A DNA stretch of 32,170 nt from an uncultured Bacteroidota bacterium (GTDB taxonomy: Bacteria > Bacteroidota > Bacteroidia > Flavobacteriales > Flavobacteriaceae), in contig CABXHU010000012.1 of assembly GCA_902512065.1 (NCBI GenBank), positions 1 to 32,170 on the forward strand. The letters run 5' to 3'. Below the pieces are notes generated by a model. That model was not told the DNA's origin and did not search any database. It was given only the letters and a program-made list of their open reading frames with translations. Both the position numbers and the translations under genes were made by a program. Shown in pieces: positions 17,487 to 25,543 of this stretch (within the stretch, counting starts at the first letter, position 1; each line of letters begins with the position of its first letter).

Positions 17487-18305
17487 ATGTCTAAGGCGAA
17501 AAAAGAATATAAAAGAATTACAGTCAAATCACTTCTAGAGATGAAGATAGAAGGTGAAAAGATATCTATGCTGACTGCCTATGACTTCACTACAGCTACC
17601 ATTGTAGACAAATCTGGGATTGACATAATTTTAGTAGGAGACTCGGCTAGTAACGTAATGGCTGGCCACGAAACTACTCTTCCTATAACTCTTGATCAAA
17701 TGATCTACCATGCATCCGGGGTAATTAGAGGTGTTGAAAGAGCTCTTGTAGTTGTTGATTTGCCATTTGGTACATACCAGAGCGATCCTAAAGGAGCTCT
17801 AAAATCAGCTATTAGAATAATGAAAGAGAGTGGTTCTCATGCTGTTAAATTAGAAGGTGGTAAAGAGGTGAAGGACTCTGTTAAAAGAATTATTAAAGCA
17901 GGGGTTCCTGTAATGGGGCATTTAGGCTTAACACCTCAATCTATTTATAAATTTGGAACATATACCGTTAGAGCAAGAGAAGAGGAAGAGGCTAAGCAGC
18001 TTATAGAAGATGCCGTTATGTTAGAGAAAATTGGATGTTTTGCGATAGTATTAGAAAAAGTACCATCAAATCTTGCAGCTAAAGTTGCCAAAAAAGTTAA
18101 AATTCCAGTAATTGGAATTGGAGCTGGAAATAAAGTTGATGGGCAAGTACTAGTGATACACGATATGCTAGGGATGACTAAAGAATTCAATCCAAGATTT
18201 TTAAGAAGATATATGAATCTTTACGACGATATGACTAAAGCAATCTCCAAATACTCAAAAGAGGTAAAAAGCGGTGATTTCCCTAATTCTAAGGAGCAGT
18301 ATTAA
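17487..18305 (+). CDS. panB: 3-methyl-2-oxobutanoate hydroxymethyltransferase (pantothenate synthesis)
   Basis: A 272-residue enzyme, counted from the ATG at 17487, which I prefer over the ATG at 17466: the seven extra residues (MLIYYKI) do not look like the family and the candidate promoter leaves no room for them. It transfers a one-carbon unit from methylene-THF to 2-oxoisovalerate, giving ketopantoate. Visible signatures: MLTAYDFTTATIVD, the Mg/substrate segment VGDSASNVMAGHETTLPIT, VVVDLPFG, VKLEGGKEV, and GHLGLTPQS followed by IPVIGIGAG. The family is about 264 residues in E. coli. The RluA-type gene follows after 11 bases and is probably co-transcribed. panC and panD are not nearby. 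Confidence 0.95.
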   Translation: MSKAKKEYKRITVKSLLEMKIEGEKISMLTAYDFTTATIVDKSGIDIILVGDSASNVMAGHETTLPITLDQMIYHASGVIRGVERALVVVDLPFGTYQSDPKGALKSAIRIMKESGSHAVKLEGGKEVKDSVKRIIKAGVPVMGHLGLTPQSIYKFGTYTVRAREEEEAKQLIEDAVMLEKIGCFAIVLEKVPSNLAAKVAKKVKIPVIGIGAGNKVDGQVLVIHDMLGMTKEFNPRFLRRYMNLYDDMTKAISKYSKEVKSGDFPNSKEQY

Positions 18306-18316
18306 CGTCTCCCCTT

Positions 18317-19009
18317 ATGAAAACTGTATCAAATAGTCAGAATTTACAAGTTCTTTTTGAAGATAATCACCTAATTATAGTAAACAAAAGACCTGGAGAT
18401 ATTGTGCAAGGAGACAGAACCAAAGACACTCCCCTAGTAGAAATTGTAAAAGAGTATATAAAAATTAAATACGAAAAGCCAGGGAATGTATACTTAGGAA
18501 TAATTCACCGAATTGATAGACCTACCTCAGGAATAGTTATGTTTGCTAAAACCTCTAAGGCTTTGTCTAGAATGAACTCAATGTTTAAGAATCAAGAAGT
18601 TGAAAAATTATACTGGGCAATTACTCAAAATAAACCTAATGATAAAGCTGGTAAGCTAATTCATTGGTTAAGGAAAAATCCGAAGAATAATAAGTCAACT
18701 CACTTTTTAAAAGAAACTAATAATGCAAAAAGAGCGGTTCTTAGTTACAGAATATTAAAAACACTAGAAAACTATTATTTGTTAGAAATTAAAATGGAAT
18801 CTGGAAGACATCATCAGATTAGATGTCAATTACAAGCTATTGGATGCACTATTAAAGGAGATATAAAATATGGATCCAAAAGAACTAATCCTGATGGAAG
18901 CATTGATTTACATGCAAGAAACTTAAAATTCATTCATCCAGTCACTAAAAAAGAAATTAATATTACTGCTCCAGTAAGGGAAGAAAAAATATGGAAAAGC
19001 TGTATTTAA
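18317..19009 (+). CDS. RluA-family RNA pseudouridine synthase
   Basis: A 230-residue enzyme that isomerises uridine to pseudouridine in rRNA or tRNA. The catalytic aspartate is Asp67 in HRIDRPTSGIVMFAKT, the RluA-type motif; the N-terminal VLFEDNHLIIVNKRPGDIVQ and the C-terminal ESGRHHQIRCQLQAIGC are also typical. There is no N-terminal S4 domain, so it is the short, TruC/RluA-like kind; the exact target cannot be told. The TAA stop lies inside the loop of a strong hairpin (18990-19023) whose T-tract faces the other strand. It shares a direction and an 11-base gap with panB, an arrangement that I recall in other flavobacteria. Confidence 0.93.
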   Translation: MKTVSNSQNLQVLFEDNHLIIVNKRPGDIVQGDRTKDTPLVEIVKEYIKIKYEKPGNVYLGIIHRIDRPTSGIVMFAKTSKALSRMNSMFKNQEVEKLYWAITQNKPNDKAGKLIHWLRKNPKNNKSTHFLKETNNAKRAVLSYRILKTLENYYLLEIKMESGRHHQIRCQLQAIGCTIKGDIKYGSKRTNPDGSIDLHARNLKFIHPVTKKEINITAPVREEKIWKSCI

Positions 19010-19023
19010 ATAGCTTTTCCATA
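18981..19023 (-). terminator. Terminator of the lipoprotein gene, embedded in the end of the RluA-type gene
   Basis: Perfect 12-bp inverted repeat TATGGAAAAGCT (18990-19001) / AGCTTTTCCATA (19012-19023), 10-base loop. On the minus strand it is followed by TTTTTTCTT, which makes it a good Rho-independent terminator for the gene ending at 19075. On the plus strand no T-tract follows, though the hairpin sits right at that gene's stop. Confidence 0.75.
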
Positions 19024-19074
19024 CCTAAGCTTATTAGTAATCTTATACTAATTCCGCTAACAAATCTTATTTCA

Positions 19075-19878
19075 TTAATCTAAGGAAATTTCAATCACTT
19101 CACCATTAGATGTTGTAAAAATTGCAAGATTATCACATTCACCATTACCATAATCTAAAACACCACTAACATTAGGCCTCTCAATTTCCACATTGCCACT
19201 AACAAAGAAGTAACATATAGCTTCTTTCACAAGCGGTGTAAGGATTTCCCAAGAATAAGTATTGCCGTTTCCAAATGCGTTTGTCCATTGACCTGTTATA
19301 TTGAATACATAAGTAGTCCATATACCTTGCTCACCTTCAACTCTTTCTCTTATTTTAGTTCCAGTTCGATGCAATAAATAATTTGTAGTAAGCCAATTAA
19401 CAGTAATATCAACAGTGATGGTGTGCTGAGGATTTCCATTATCATTAGATGCTTGCCATAGCCTATTTTTTACTCCATTTATCGTTCGTTGATTGATTGT
19501 AAAATTATCAAAAACTGTTGTGATTTCTCTCTGATTAGCATTTGGGTCTGGCTCAAATGTAATTATCATGATTCCTGCAAGAAATTTTCCATTTACCTCA
19601 CATCCATCTCCAAAATCTAAAGTAATCTCTTTAAAATTTTGCTGCATCACTACAGTTACTGTTACGCAATCAGGTAGTTGTGAGTTTCTTAAGTTATGAT
19701 CTTCAAAAGTTTGAACTTCTAGCTCTTCAATAAAAGCTAAGTCTATGTCTAAATCCATAGATTGTTTAATTTCAACCTCATTTAATGTTTGAAAATCAAC
19801 GTCTAATGCTTCATTCGTACATGAAACTGATAATATTAGAACAAACAGCCCTATAAGTTTTATTATGTTTTTCATCAT
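19075..19878 (-). CDS. Lipoprotein of unknown function
   Basis: A 267-residue protein with a lipoprotein signal peptide: a hydrophobic stretch followed by the lipobox LSVSC, with lipid attachment expected at Cys20 (start ATG at 19878; a second Met follows directly). The mature protein is beta-rich with short D/G/N-rich turns (TLDFGDGCEVNGKFLAGIM, SGVLDYGNGEC) and four further cysteines, in two regions (around DCVTV and DGCEV, and around AICYFF and GECDN). It looks like the flavobacterial cell-surface lipoproteins of unknown function; I do not recognise a named family. The gene lies alone between a convergent hairpin and the divergent TetR operator region. Confidence 0.7.
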   Translation of the reverse strand: MMKNIIKLIGLFVLILSVSCTNEALDVDFQTLNEVEIKQSMDLDIDLAFIEELEVQTFEDHNLRNSQLPDCVTVTVVMQQNFKEITLDFGDGCEVNGKFLAGIMIITFEPDPNANQREITTVFDNFTINQRTINGVKNRLWQASNDNGNPQHTITVDITVNWLTTNYLLHRTGTKIRERVEGEQGIWTTYVFNITGQWTNAFGNGNTYSWEILTPLVKEAICYFFVSGNVEIERPNVSGVLDYGNGECDNLAIFTTSNGEVIEISLD

Positions 19879-19958
19879 GTTAAGTTTTTAAATCTACAAT
19901 TTACAAAATTTATAAAAGAGATGACTGTAAGCTGAAGTATAAAGAATTTTTATAATTT

Positions 19959-19976
19959 TTTGGGTATTCACCCAAA
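19959..19976. promoter_or_regulatory. Operator copy 1 upstream of the TetR-AlkB-ALDH genes
   Basis: TTTGGGTATTCACCCAAA: perfect 7-bp arms (TTTGGGT/ACCCAAA) around ATTC. Its sequence is nearly the same as the second copy 39 bases away. Likely bound by the adjacent TetR regulator. Confidence 0.7.
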
Positions 19977-19997
19977 TATATATATATTAGCATAAAG

Positions 19998-20015
19998 TTT
20001 GGGTATTTGCCCAAA
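19998..20015. promoter_or_regulatory. Operator copy 2 upstream of the TetR-AlkB-ALDH genes
   Basis: TTTGGGTATTTGCCCAAA: perfect 6-bp arms (TTTGGG/CCCAAA) around TATTTG; 16 of 18 bases equal copy 1. It overlaps a -7-like TAAAGTTTG (19993-20001) and lies 27 bases before the TetR start, a position suited to autorepression. Confidence 0.7.
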
Positions 20016-20042
20016 ATCTTATAGTAAAAAACACTAGAAAAT

Positions 20043-20714
20043 ATGGGTTCTAATAATTTATCAAGATATACATTAAATTATTTTTCAGACAAAACACATA
20101 GTAAGATTTTAAAACATAGCCTAATGCTGTTTAATGATAAAGGGTATAGCTCAGTTACAACTGCTGGTATTTCAAAGGAATGCAATATTCTTGAAGGAAC
20201 ACTCTGGTATCATTATAACTCTAAAAAAAATATTTTAGTCGCTCACATAGACTTATTTCAAAAGATGTTTATGGAGCAAATTAAACCTATTAATTATGAT
20301 AAGATTGAGAATGTATTTCAAATCTCAACAAAAATCTACACATTAATATGGGATTTTCAATACATTTTTAGAGAACATTTTGAATCTATATCAATCGACA
20401 GTGATATTCTCAAGAAAATAGATGAAATAAATAATTATGTTGAAAATTTCACTGAAGAATTAATTACTAAATCACACAATCATTTTCTAAAATTAAAAAA
20501 AGATGTTTTAAATAGATTGATTGATACCATATTATTAATTGGTAGATATTGGCTGCACTATTCAAAAACAAGGTATCCAAAATCTAGTAATGAAAATCTC
20601 AGAAAAAAGGGAACAAAACTTATTTTTAAATCATTATATCCTTTTTTAAATAAAGAAGGGAAAGAAAAAATGGATTTAATGTTATCTAAATTTGATATAA
20701 AAACAACTCATTAA
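20043..20714 (+). CDS. TetR-family transcriptional regulator of the alkB-type operon
   Basis: A 223-residue regulator. The N-terminal helix-turn-helix spans about residues 20-68: a first helix (HSKILKHSLMLFNDKGYSS), then VTTAGISKECNI as helices 2/3 and GTLWYHYNSKKNILVAHI, matching the TetR consensus (GTLYYHFxSKEEL). The C-terminal ligand domain is all-helical, as usual, and unlike other families, so the effector cannot be read off; a fatty or aromatic aldehyde, alcohol or acid is plausible from context. It precedes an AlkB-family hydroxylase by 24 bases and an aldehyde dehydrogenase. Two palindromic sites in front of it are the obvious operators for autoregulation and repression of the operon. 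Confidence 0.9.
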   Translation: MGSNNLSRYTLNYFSDKTHSKILKHSLMLFNDKGYSSVTTAGISKECNILEGTLWYHYNSKKNILVAHIDLFQKMFMEQIKPINYDKIENVFQISTKIYTLIWDFQYIFREHFESISIDSDILKKIDEINNYVENFTEELITKSHNHFLKLKKDVLNRLIDTILLIGRYWLHYSKTRYPKSSNENLRKKGTKLIFKSLYPFLNKEGKEKMDLMLSKFDIKTTH

Positions 20715-20738
20715 AACACACTATAAATCTATAGGCAA

Positions 20739-21869
20739 ATGCTAAAATACTTTAAACACTTTCTACCATGCCTTTCAGCTATTCTTTATTTAGCTGCAAT
20801 TTCAATGGGTGAATACTATCCGATTATTTTTTTAATTGGATTCTCATTATTTCTTGTAATTGGGGATTATATACTTCCCAGAGACAAAAATATCCAACAG
20901 TTTTCCTATCCAAGTATATTAAATTCTTCAATGTATATCAACCTTCCTGTTTTATCCATTGTAGTAATATTAACTATATCTATTCTAAGCAATACTTTAC
21001 CTCAATGGCATATTAATATCCTAGACTTATATTATTCTACTGATTTGATTGGTTTAAAAAATTCTTTTAACATAATTGACAAGGTTGCTTTAATAATTCA
21101 AACTACATTATTTATTGGTATACTAGGAATCGTTCCAGGACATGAACTAACGCATAGAACAAAAAATAAATTTGACATGTTTGTAGGAAATTGGCTTCTT
21201 GCTTTTTCTTGGGATTGCACTTTTGCCATTGAACATGTTTATGGACATCACAGAAACGCATGTCTTCCTGATGATCCAGCTTCAGCGAAAAGAGGTGAAA
21301 ATATTTATTCATTTATAGCAAAAGCTATATATACTGAACATGTTGATGGTTGGAAAATTGAAAATAACAGATTAAAAACCAATGGGCTTAATTCTTTTAG
21401 TATTAACAATAGAATGTTTGTTGGATACTGTAGAAGTTTATTGATTACTATTCTAGCTTTTCTTATTGGTGGATGGAATGGAATATTATATTTTTTAATA
21501 TGTGCGATTTTAGCAAAATCATTTTTAGAAACAATAAATTATGTGGAGCATTATGGATTAGTTAGAAAAAAAGGTGAACGAATGCAAATGAGACACTCAT
21601 GGAATTCAAACCATTTATTGAGCAGCGTATTTTTATGCAATGTAACTAGGCATTCTGATCACCATAGAAGAGCTAGCTTGAAATTTTGGGAACTTCACCC
21701 TTGTCCTGAAAATGCACCAATGACTCCTTATGGTTATTTAGCAATGCTATACATTGTATTGCTAGCTCCATTTTTATATCAAAGAATAATGGAGAAAAAA
21801 CTAGAGGATTGGGAATTACATTATGCAAGTACAGAAGAGAAAAAGTTGATTAATACTAAATTAAAGTAA
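20739..21869 (+). CDS. AlkB-family membrane di-iron hydroxylase (alkane 1-monooxygenase-like)
   Basis: A 376-residue membrane protein. Six predicted membrane helices, including residues about 9-26, 27-46, 69-85, 115-133 and 232-250. All three His boxes of the AlkB/XylM/desaturase superfamily are present: HELTH at 135-139, EHVYGHH at 165-171 and RHSDHH at 304-309, plus the AlkB-type NYVEHYGL at 267-274 and DDPASAKRGENIYSF after box 2. These mark terminal-methyl hydroxylases rather than fatty acyl desaturases. AlkB proper oxidises n-alkanes using rubredoxin; box 1 here ends THR rather than the more common (G/S/I)HK, so substrate range is open. There is no rubredoxin, rubredoxin reductase or alcohol dehydrogenase beside it. 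The next gene begins immediately after its stop. Confidence 0.88.
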   Translation: MLKYFKHFLPCLSAILYLAAISMGEYYPIIFLIGFSLFLVIGDYILPRDKNIQQFSYPSILNSSMYINLPVLSIVVILTISILSNTLPQWHINILDLYYSTDLIGLKNSFNIIDKVALIIQTTLFIGILGIVPGHELTHRTKNKFDMFVGNWLLAFSWDCTFAIEHVYGHHRNACLPDDPASAKRGENIYSFIAKAIYTEHVDGWKIENNRLKTNGLNSFSINNRMFVGYCRSLLITILAFLIGGWNGILYFLICAILAKSFLETINYVEHYGLVRKKGERMQMRHSWNSNHLLSSVFLCNVTRHSDHHRRASLKFWELHPCPENAPMTPYGYLAMLYIVLLAPFLYQRIMEKKLEDWELHYASTEEKKLINTKLK

Positions 21870-23246
21870 ATGGAGTTTAAAAATTATATTGAAGATCAAG
21901 AAAAATATTTCAAAAACGGTGAGACATTACCTATAAGTAAAAGAAAAAAGCTATTAAAAAGTCTTAAAAAAGAAATATTATCTAATGAAGATAAAATTTT
22001 TAAAGCATTAAATAATGATCTTAAAAAATGTAGTTATGAAACTTATCTGTCTGAAATAGGAATTTTAATAACTGAAATAGATCTATTCCTTAAAAATCTG
22101 GAGAAATGGGCTAAACCAAAAAAAGTAAAATCTTCTCTGCTTAGTTTTCCTTCATCAGATTATATTTATAGTGAACCCTATGGAAAAATTCTTGTAATAT
22201 CACCATGGAATTACCCTTTTCAATTAGCAATTTTACCTGTCATGTCAGCTGTAGCTGCTGGAAATACAGTTGTCCTAAAACCTAGTGAGCATGCACCACA
22301 CACTTCTAAACTGGTTAAAGAGATTATTGAAAGTGTTTTTGAAAAATCGCATGTATTAGTTGTTGAAGGAGCTGCTGAAACTGCTGAAAAATTATTAAAG
22401 TATCGTTGGGATTATATCTTTTTTACCGGAAGCGTTAGAATAGGAAAAATTGTTGCTGCTGCTGCAGCAAAACATCTTACACCTACAACACTAGAGCTTG
22501 GAGGAAAAAACCCCTGCATTATTGATGATACTATAGATTTAAGACTAGCCTCTAGAAGAATTGTTTGGGGTAAGTTTATAAATGCTGGGCAAACATGTAT
22601 TGCTCCAGACTTTCTGATTGTTAAAAGAAGTATTAAAGCTAAACTAATCAAACATTTATCAGAGGAAATTAAAAAAGCATATGGAGAAAACCCTAAAAAC
22701 TCAGAAGATTATCCGAGAATCATAAATAAAACTAATTTATCAAGACTTTCTAATTTAATTAAGGATACTAAGATTGTATTTGGAGGAGAGCATGATTTAG
22801 AAACATGTTATTTTTCACCAACTATTATTGAGGAGCCAGATATTGAAAGTGATTTAATGGCTGAAGAAATATTTGGACCAATTCTTCCTGTTATATCATA
22901 TGATAATGAAAATAAAATTGAAGAATTAATCTCTAAATATGAGAAACCTCTCGCATTATATGTCTTTAGCTCTGATAATAATTTTTCTGAAAAAATTGTT
23001 CGAAAATATAGTTTTGGAGGTGGCGCTATAAATGACACAATCATCCAGGTAGGAAATCCTAACCTGCCTTTCGGAGGAATTGGTCATAGTGGTATAGGAA
23101 AATATCATGGCAAGACAAGCTTTGATCAATTATCTCATAAAAAAGCTATTGTTAAGAAAGGAAATTGGCTAGATATAAAGATTAGATATGCGCCTTATAA
23201 AGGAAAGCTAGAAATAGTAAAAAAATTCTTCAAGTTTCTTGGTTAA
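21870..23246 (+). CDS. Aldehyde dehydrogenase (ALDH3/fatty-aldehyde type)
   Basis: A 458-residue NAD(P)-dependent aldehyde dehydrogenase; the short form without the C-terminal extension typical of ALDH1-type, hence closest to ALDH3 and AlkH. Catalytic residues are in place: Cys243 in GQTC, Glu209 in LELGGK, Asn114 in SPWNYP; FFTGSVRIGK is the cofactor loop and EEIFGPILPV the late motif. The C-terminus ends with a hydrophobic, basic segment (RYAPYKGKLEIVKKFFKFLG) that could touch the membrane, as in fatty-aldehyde enzymes. The ATG abuts the alkB-type stop with no gap, so the two genes are translated together. In context it would oxidise the aldehyde formed from the hydroxylated substrate. Its stop overlaps the stop of pxpC on the opposite strand (TTAA). 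Confidence 0.93.
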   Translation: MEFKNYIEDQEKYFKNGETLPISKRKKLLKSLKKEILSNEDKIFKALNNDLKKCSYETYLSEIGILITEIDLFLKNLEKWAKPKKVKSSLLSFPSSDYIYSEPYGKILVISPWNYPFQLAILPVMSAVAAGNTVVLKPSEHAPHTSKLVKEIIESVFEKSHVLVVEGAAETAEKLLKYRWDYIFFTGSVRIGKIVAAAAAKHLTPTTLELGGKNPCIIDDTIDLRLASRRIVWGKFINAGQTCIAPDFLIVKRSIKAKLIKHLSEEIKKAYGENPKNSEDYPRIINKTNLSRLSNLIKDTKIVFGGEHDLETCYFSPTIIEEPDIESDLMAEEIFGPILPVISYDNENKIEELISKYEKPLALYVFSSDNNFSEKIVRKYSFGGGAINDTIIQVGNPNLPFGGIGHSGIGKYHGKTSFDQLSHKKAIVKKGNWLDIKIRYAPYKGKLEIVKKFFKFLG

Positions 23247-24085
23247 TTTTTAATCAAAAACTTAATTAAAGAGCCTGTTCCTTTTTGAGCAACAAAATCA
23301 ATAGCCCTATCTGTTAACTGCAGTATTCTTGGATATCCACCTGTTGTTTGAGAGTCCCTCATAAGAATGATTATATCACCACCAGGAGTTAACTGCACTG
23401 TTCCCGGCATTACATGTGAAGTAATAATTGGTTTTATAGTGTTTTTTATTATTTGATTTAACACATAGCCCATTCTATTATGATTATTAGATATTGAAAA
23501 TTGAGTACTTAATAGCTTGTCTTTATTTTGTGTAGTTAATTTACTGTATTCAGGCCCCTTATAACATTCAATCTCATCTGATAATGCCAGCTTATTCATA
23601 GAAGCTTTATGCTTCTTATTTAATGAAGGGTTGGAGTCATTTAGATATATCTCATCATTTTTATTGATTTTAAAATTCTTGGTCAAACCAACATACATGC
23701 TTTTGCTCTCCATAATTTTTTCAGAATTAATCCCTCCTCTAAACGCTATATATGTTCTAAAACCATATTTTATTCTACCAAAACTTAGTGTGTCGCCATT
23801 TTTTACTTCTATTACAGAATACATGTCTACAGAAAGCTCATTCAATTTAGGACTCATATCTGAGCCTGTTATTGATATTTCAGTATCAATTTCAAATTTT
23901 AAAGAACATCCTGTCATTGTTAATTCAATTAATGCCTCTATCGAGTTATTTCCAATGATTTTATTGGCAATGTCAGCAGAACATTGATCCATAGATCCAC
24001 TTATAGGAACTCCAAAATTTTGAGATCCAAAACGACCTAAATCTTGTATAGATGAATAAAATCCTGGATTAATTACTTTAATCAT
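23243..24085 (-). CDS. pxpC: 5-oxoprolinase subunit PxpC (biotin-dependent carboxylase-like domain)
   Basis: A 280-residue member of the allophanate-hydrolase-subunit-2/KipA family. It begins MIKVINPGFYSSIQDLGRFG and contains GVPISGSMDQCSADIAN (family start) and later HVMPGTVQLTPGGDIIILMRD with QTTGGYPRILQLT, all signatures. With PxpA and PxpB it makes an ATP-dependent 5-oxoprolinase that opens 5-oxoproline to glutamate. Length is a little shorter than the usual 300-310 but the motifs are intact. It overlaps pxpB by 8 bases. Confidence 0.92.
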   Translation of the reverse strand: MIKVINPGFYSSIQDLGRFGSQNFGVPISGSMDQCSADIANKIIGNNSIEALIELTMTGCSLKFEIDTEISITGSDMSPKLNELSVDMYSVIEVKNGDTLSFGRIKYGFRTYIAFRGGINSEKIMESKSMYVGLTKNFKINKNDEIYLNDSNPSLNKKHKASMNKLALSDEIECYKGPEYSKLTTQNKDKLLSTQFSISNNHNRMGYVLNQIIKNTIKPIITSHVMPGTVQLTPGGDIIILMRDSQTTGGYPRILQLTDRAIDFVAQKGTGSLIKFLIKN

Positions 24086-24809
24086 TTATTAATTCTTTTT
24101 TTAATTCATATAATCCAAATTCCACTTCCTTTTCTATTAATTTATGTTGAGGTTCTGAAATGCTAAAAAATTTAACCTTATCACCAGGCTTTGCAAAACA
24201 TGGCTCAACTTTGAATTTGTCAAATAAATTTATTGGAGTATTTCCTATAATATTCCATCCTCCAGGGCTCTCTTGAGGATAAATCCCTGTTTGTTGGTCT
24301 GCAATTGCTACAGCACCCTTAGGAACCCTTAATCTGGGTTGTTTTTTTCTTGGTATTTTAAGTTTTTTATCTACAGAGCCCAGATATAAAAAACCTGGCA
24401 GAAATCCTATTAAGTATACTGAATAAACACTATCAATATGTGTTTTAATAATTTCATTGTTTGAAATTTTATTTTGTTTTGAAATCAAATCTATATCTAA
24501 AGCAAAACTCTTTTCATAGCACACCGGAATATTCCAAAGAAACCTGTCTGTTTTTGAAAGAGATTCTCTAGATAGATATAAGTTATTTAGATTAGATTTT
24601 ATTTTGTCTATATCCTGAATTTCTTTATCAAAAATTACTAGAAGTGAACAATAAGAAGATCTTACTTCTAAAATATTACTAGCACTGGATTCTATGGCAA
24701 CTTTAAACTGATTTACATCGTTGTTGATTTTTTCATCAATCATTTCAGGCCAACTAATCAGAAGACAATGGGTGTTGTACTTGAAATATTTTAATTTATA
24801 ATTATTCAA
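24078..24809 (-). CDS. pxpB: 5-oxoprolinase subunit PxpB (allophanate hydrolase subunit 1/KipI family)
   Basis: A 243-residue protein with an N-terminal ferredoxin-like part and the C-terminal cyclophilin-like core. Signatures: GFLPGFLYLGSVD, IPRKKQPRLRVPKGAVAIA, and QTGIYPQESPGGWNIIG, all conserved in PxpB/KipI. The proposed start is TTG at 24809, overlapping the TGA of pxpA (TTGA); no ATG is available nearby. It forms a complex with PxpC. Confidence 0.92.
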   Translation of the reverse strand: MNNYKLKYFKYNTHCLLISWPEMIDEKINNDVNQFKVAIESSASNILEVRSSYCSLLVIFDKEIQDIDKIKSNLNNLYLSRESLSKTDRFLWNIPVCYEKSFALDIDLISKQNKISNNEIIKTHIDSVYSVYLIGFLPGFLYLGSVDKKLKIPRKKQPRLRVPKGAVAIADQQTGIYPQESPGGWNIIGNTPINLFDKFKVEPCFAKPGDKVKFFSISEPQHKLIEKEVEFGLYELKKELIND

Positions 24810-25543
24810 TTTTCCAGATTATGTTTATTTATTTGATTAAATAGATCTTTTATCACGCTAGCTATTTCCAAACTATCTCCATGAACACAAAAAGTATCTC
24901 CAACAATTTTTTTATAACCACCGTCAATAGTTTGAATTTTATTTTCATTAATAACATTCTTCAATCTATCTAGCATTTTCTTAGAATCTAATATCATAGA
25001 ATTATCAATTTCTCTAGACACCAGAGATAAATCATTATTATAATTTCTATCTAAAAACACCTCATAATAAACTCTTATATCATTCTCTATTGCTAATTCT
25101 GAAATTAATGATTGATAAGGAGCATACAAAAATACATCTGGATAATCTGATTTAATCAAATCAACAACAGTAGAGGCTGTTTGTAAGTCAATAGCCGAAA
25201 AATTATATAACGCACCATGTAATTTAATATGATCAATAGATGTATTCAGATTCTTTGCTATCGCATCGATACTATTAATTTGTTTTATCAATGAAAGTTT
25301 TAATTCTGATTGTGAAATAGACATGTTTTTTCTACCAAAATTTTCTTTATCAGGATATGAAGGATGAGCTCCGATTTTAACGCCATGAGTTTTTGCAATT
25401 AATATCGTTTCTACCATAGATGTCTTATCTCCGATATGTCCTCCACAGGCTATGCTACATGAAGTCAGAAAAGGCATTATTTGTTTTTCAACACCTTTAC
25501 CTTCACCTAAATCTGAATTTATTCTGATATTGATTTTTTTCAT
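24806..25543 (-). CDS. pxpA: 5-oxoprolinase subunit PxpA (LamB/YcsF family)
   Basis: A 245-residue subunit. N-terminal SDLGEG with Asp11 and the motif SIACGGHIGDKTSM are the YcsF-type signatures; GAHPSYPDKENFGRKNM and the late FCVHGD also match. It works with PxpB and PxpC in ATP-dependent hydrolysis of 5-oxoproline, a damaged or spontaneously cyclised form of glutamine/glutamate. The ATG overlaps the upstream transporter's TAA by one base (TAATG). Confidence 0.94.
   Translation of the reverse strand: MKKINIRINSDLGEGKGVEKQIMPFLTSCSIACGGHIGDKTSMVETILIAKTHGVKIGAHPSYPDKENFGRKNMSISQSELKLSLIKQINSIDAIAKNLNTSIDHIKLHGALYNFSAIDLQTASTVVDLIKSDYPDVFLYAPYQSLISELAIENDIRVYYEVFLDRNYNNDLSLVSREIDNSMILDSKKMLDRLKNVINENKIQTIDGGYKKIVGDTFCVHGDSLEIASVIKDLFNQINKHNLEN

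Noticed and set aside
20739-21869. Fatty acid desaturase
   Set aside because: It shares His boxes with desaturases but also has the NYVEHYGL and DDPASA motifs specific to the AlkB/XylM side.
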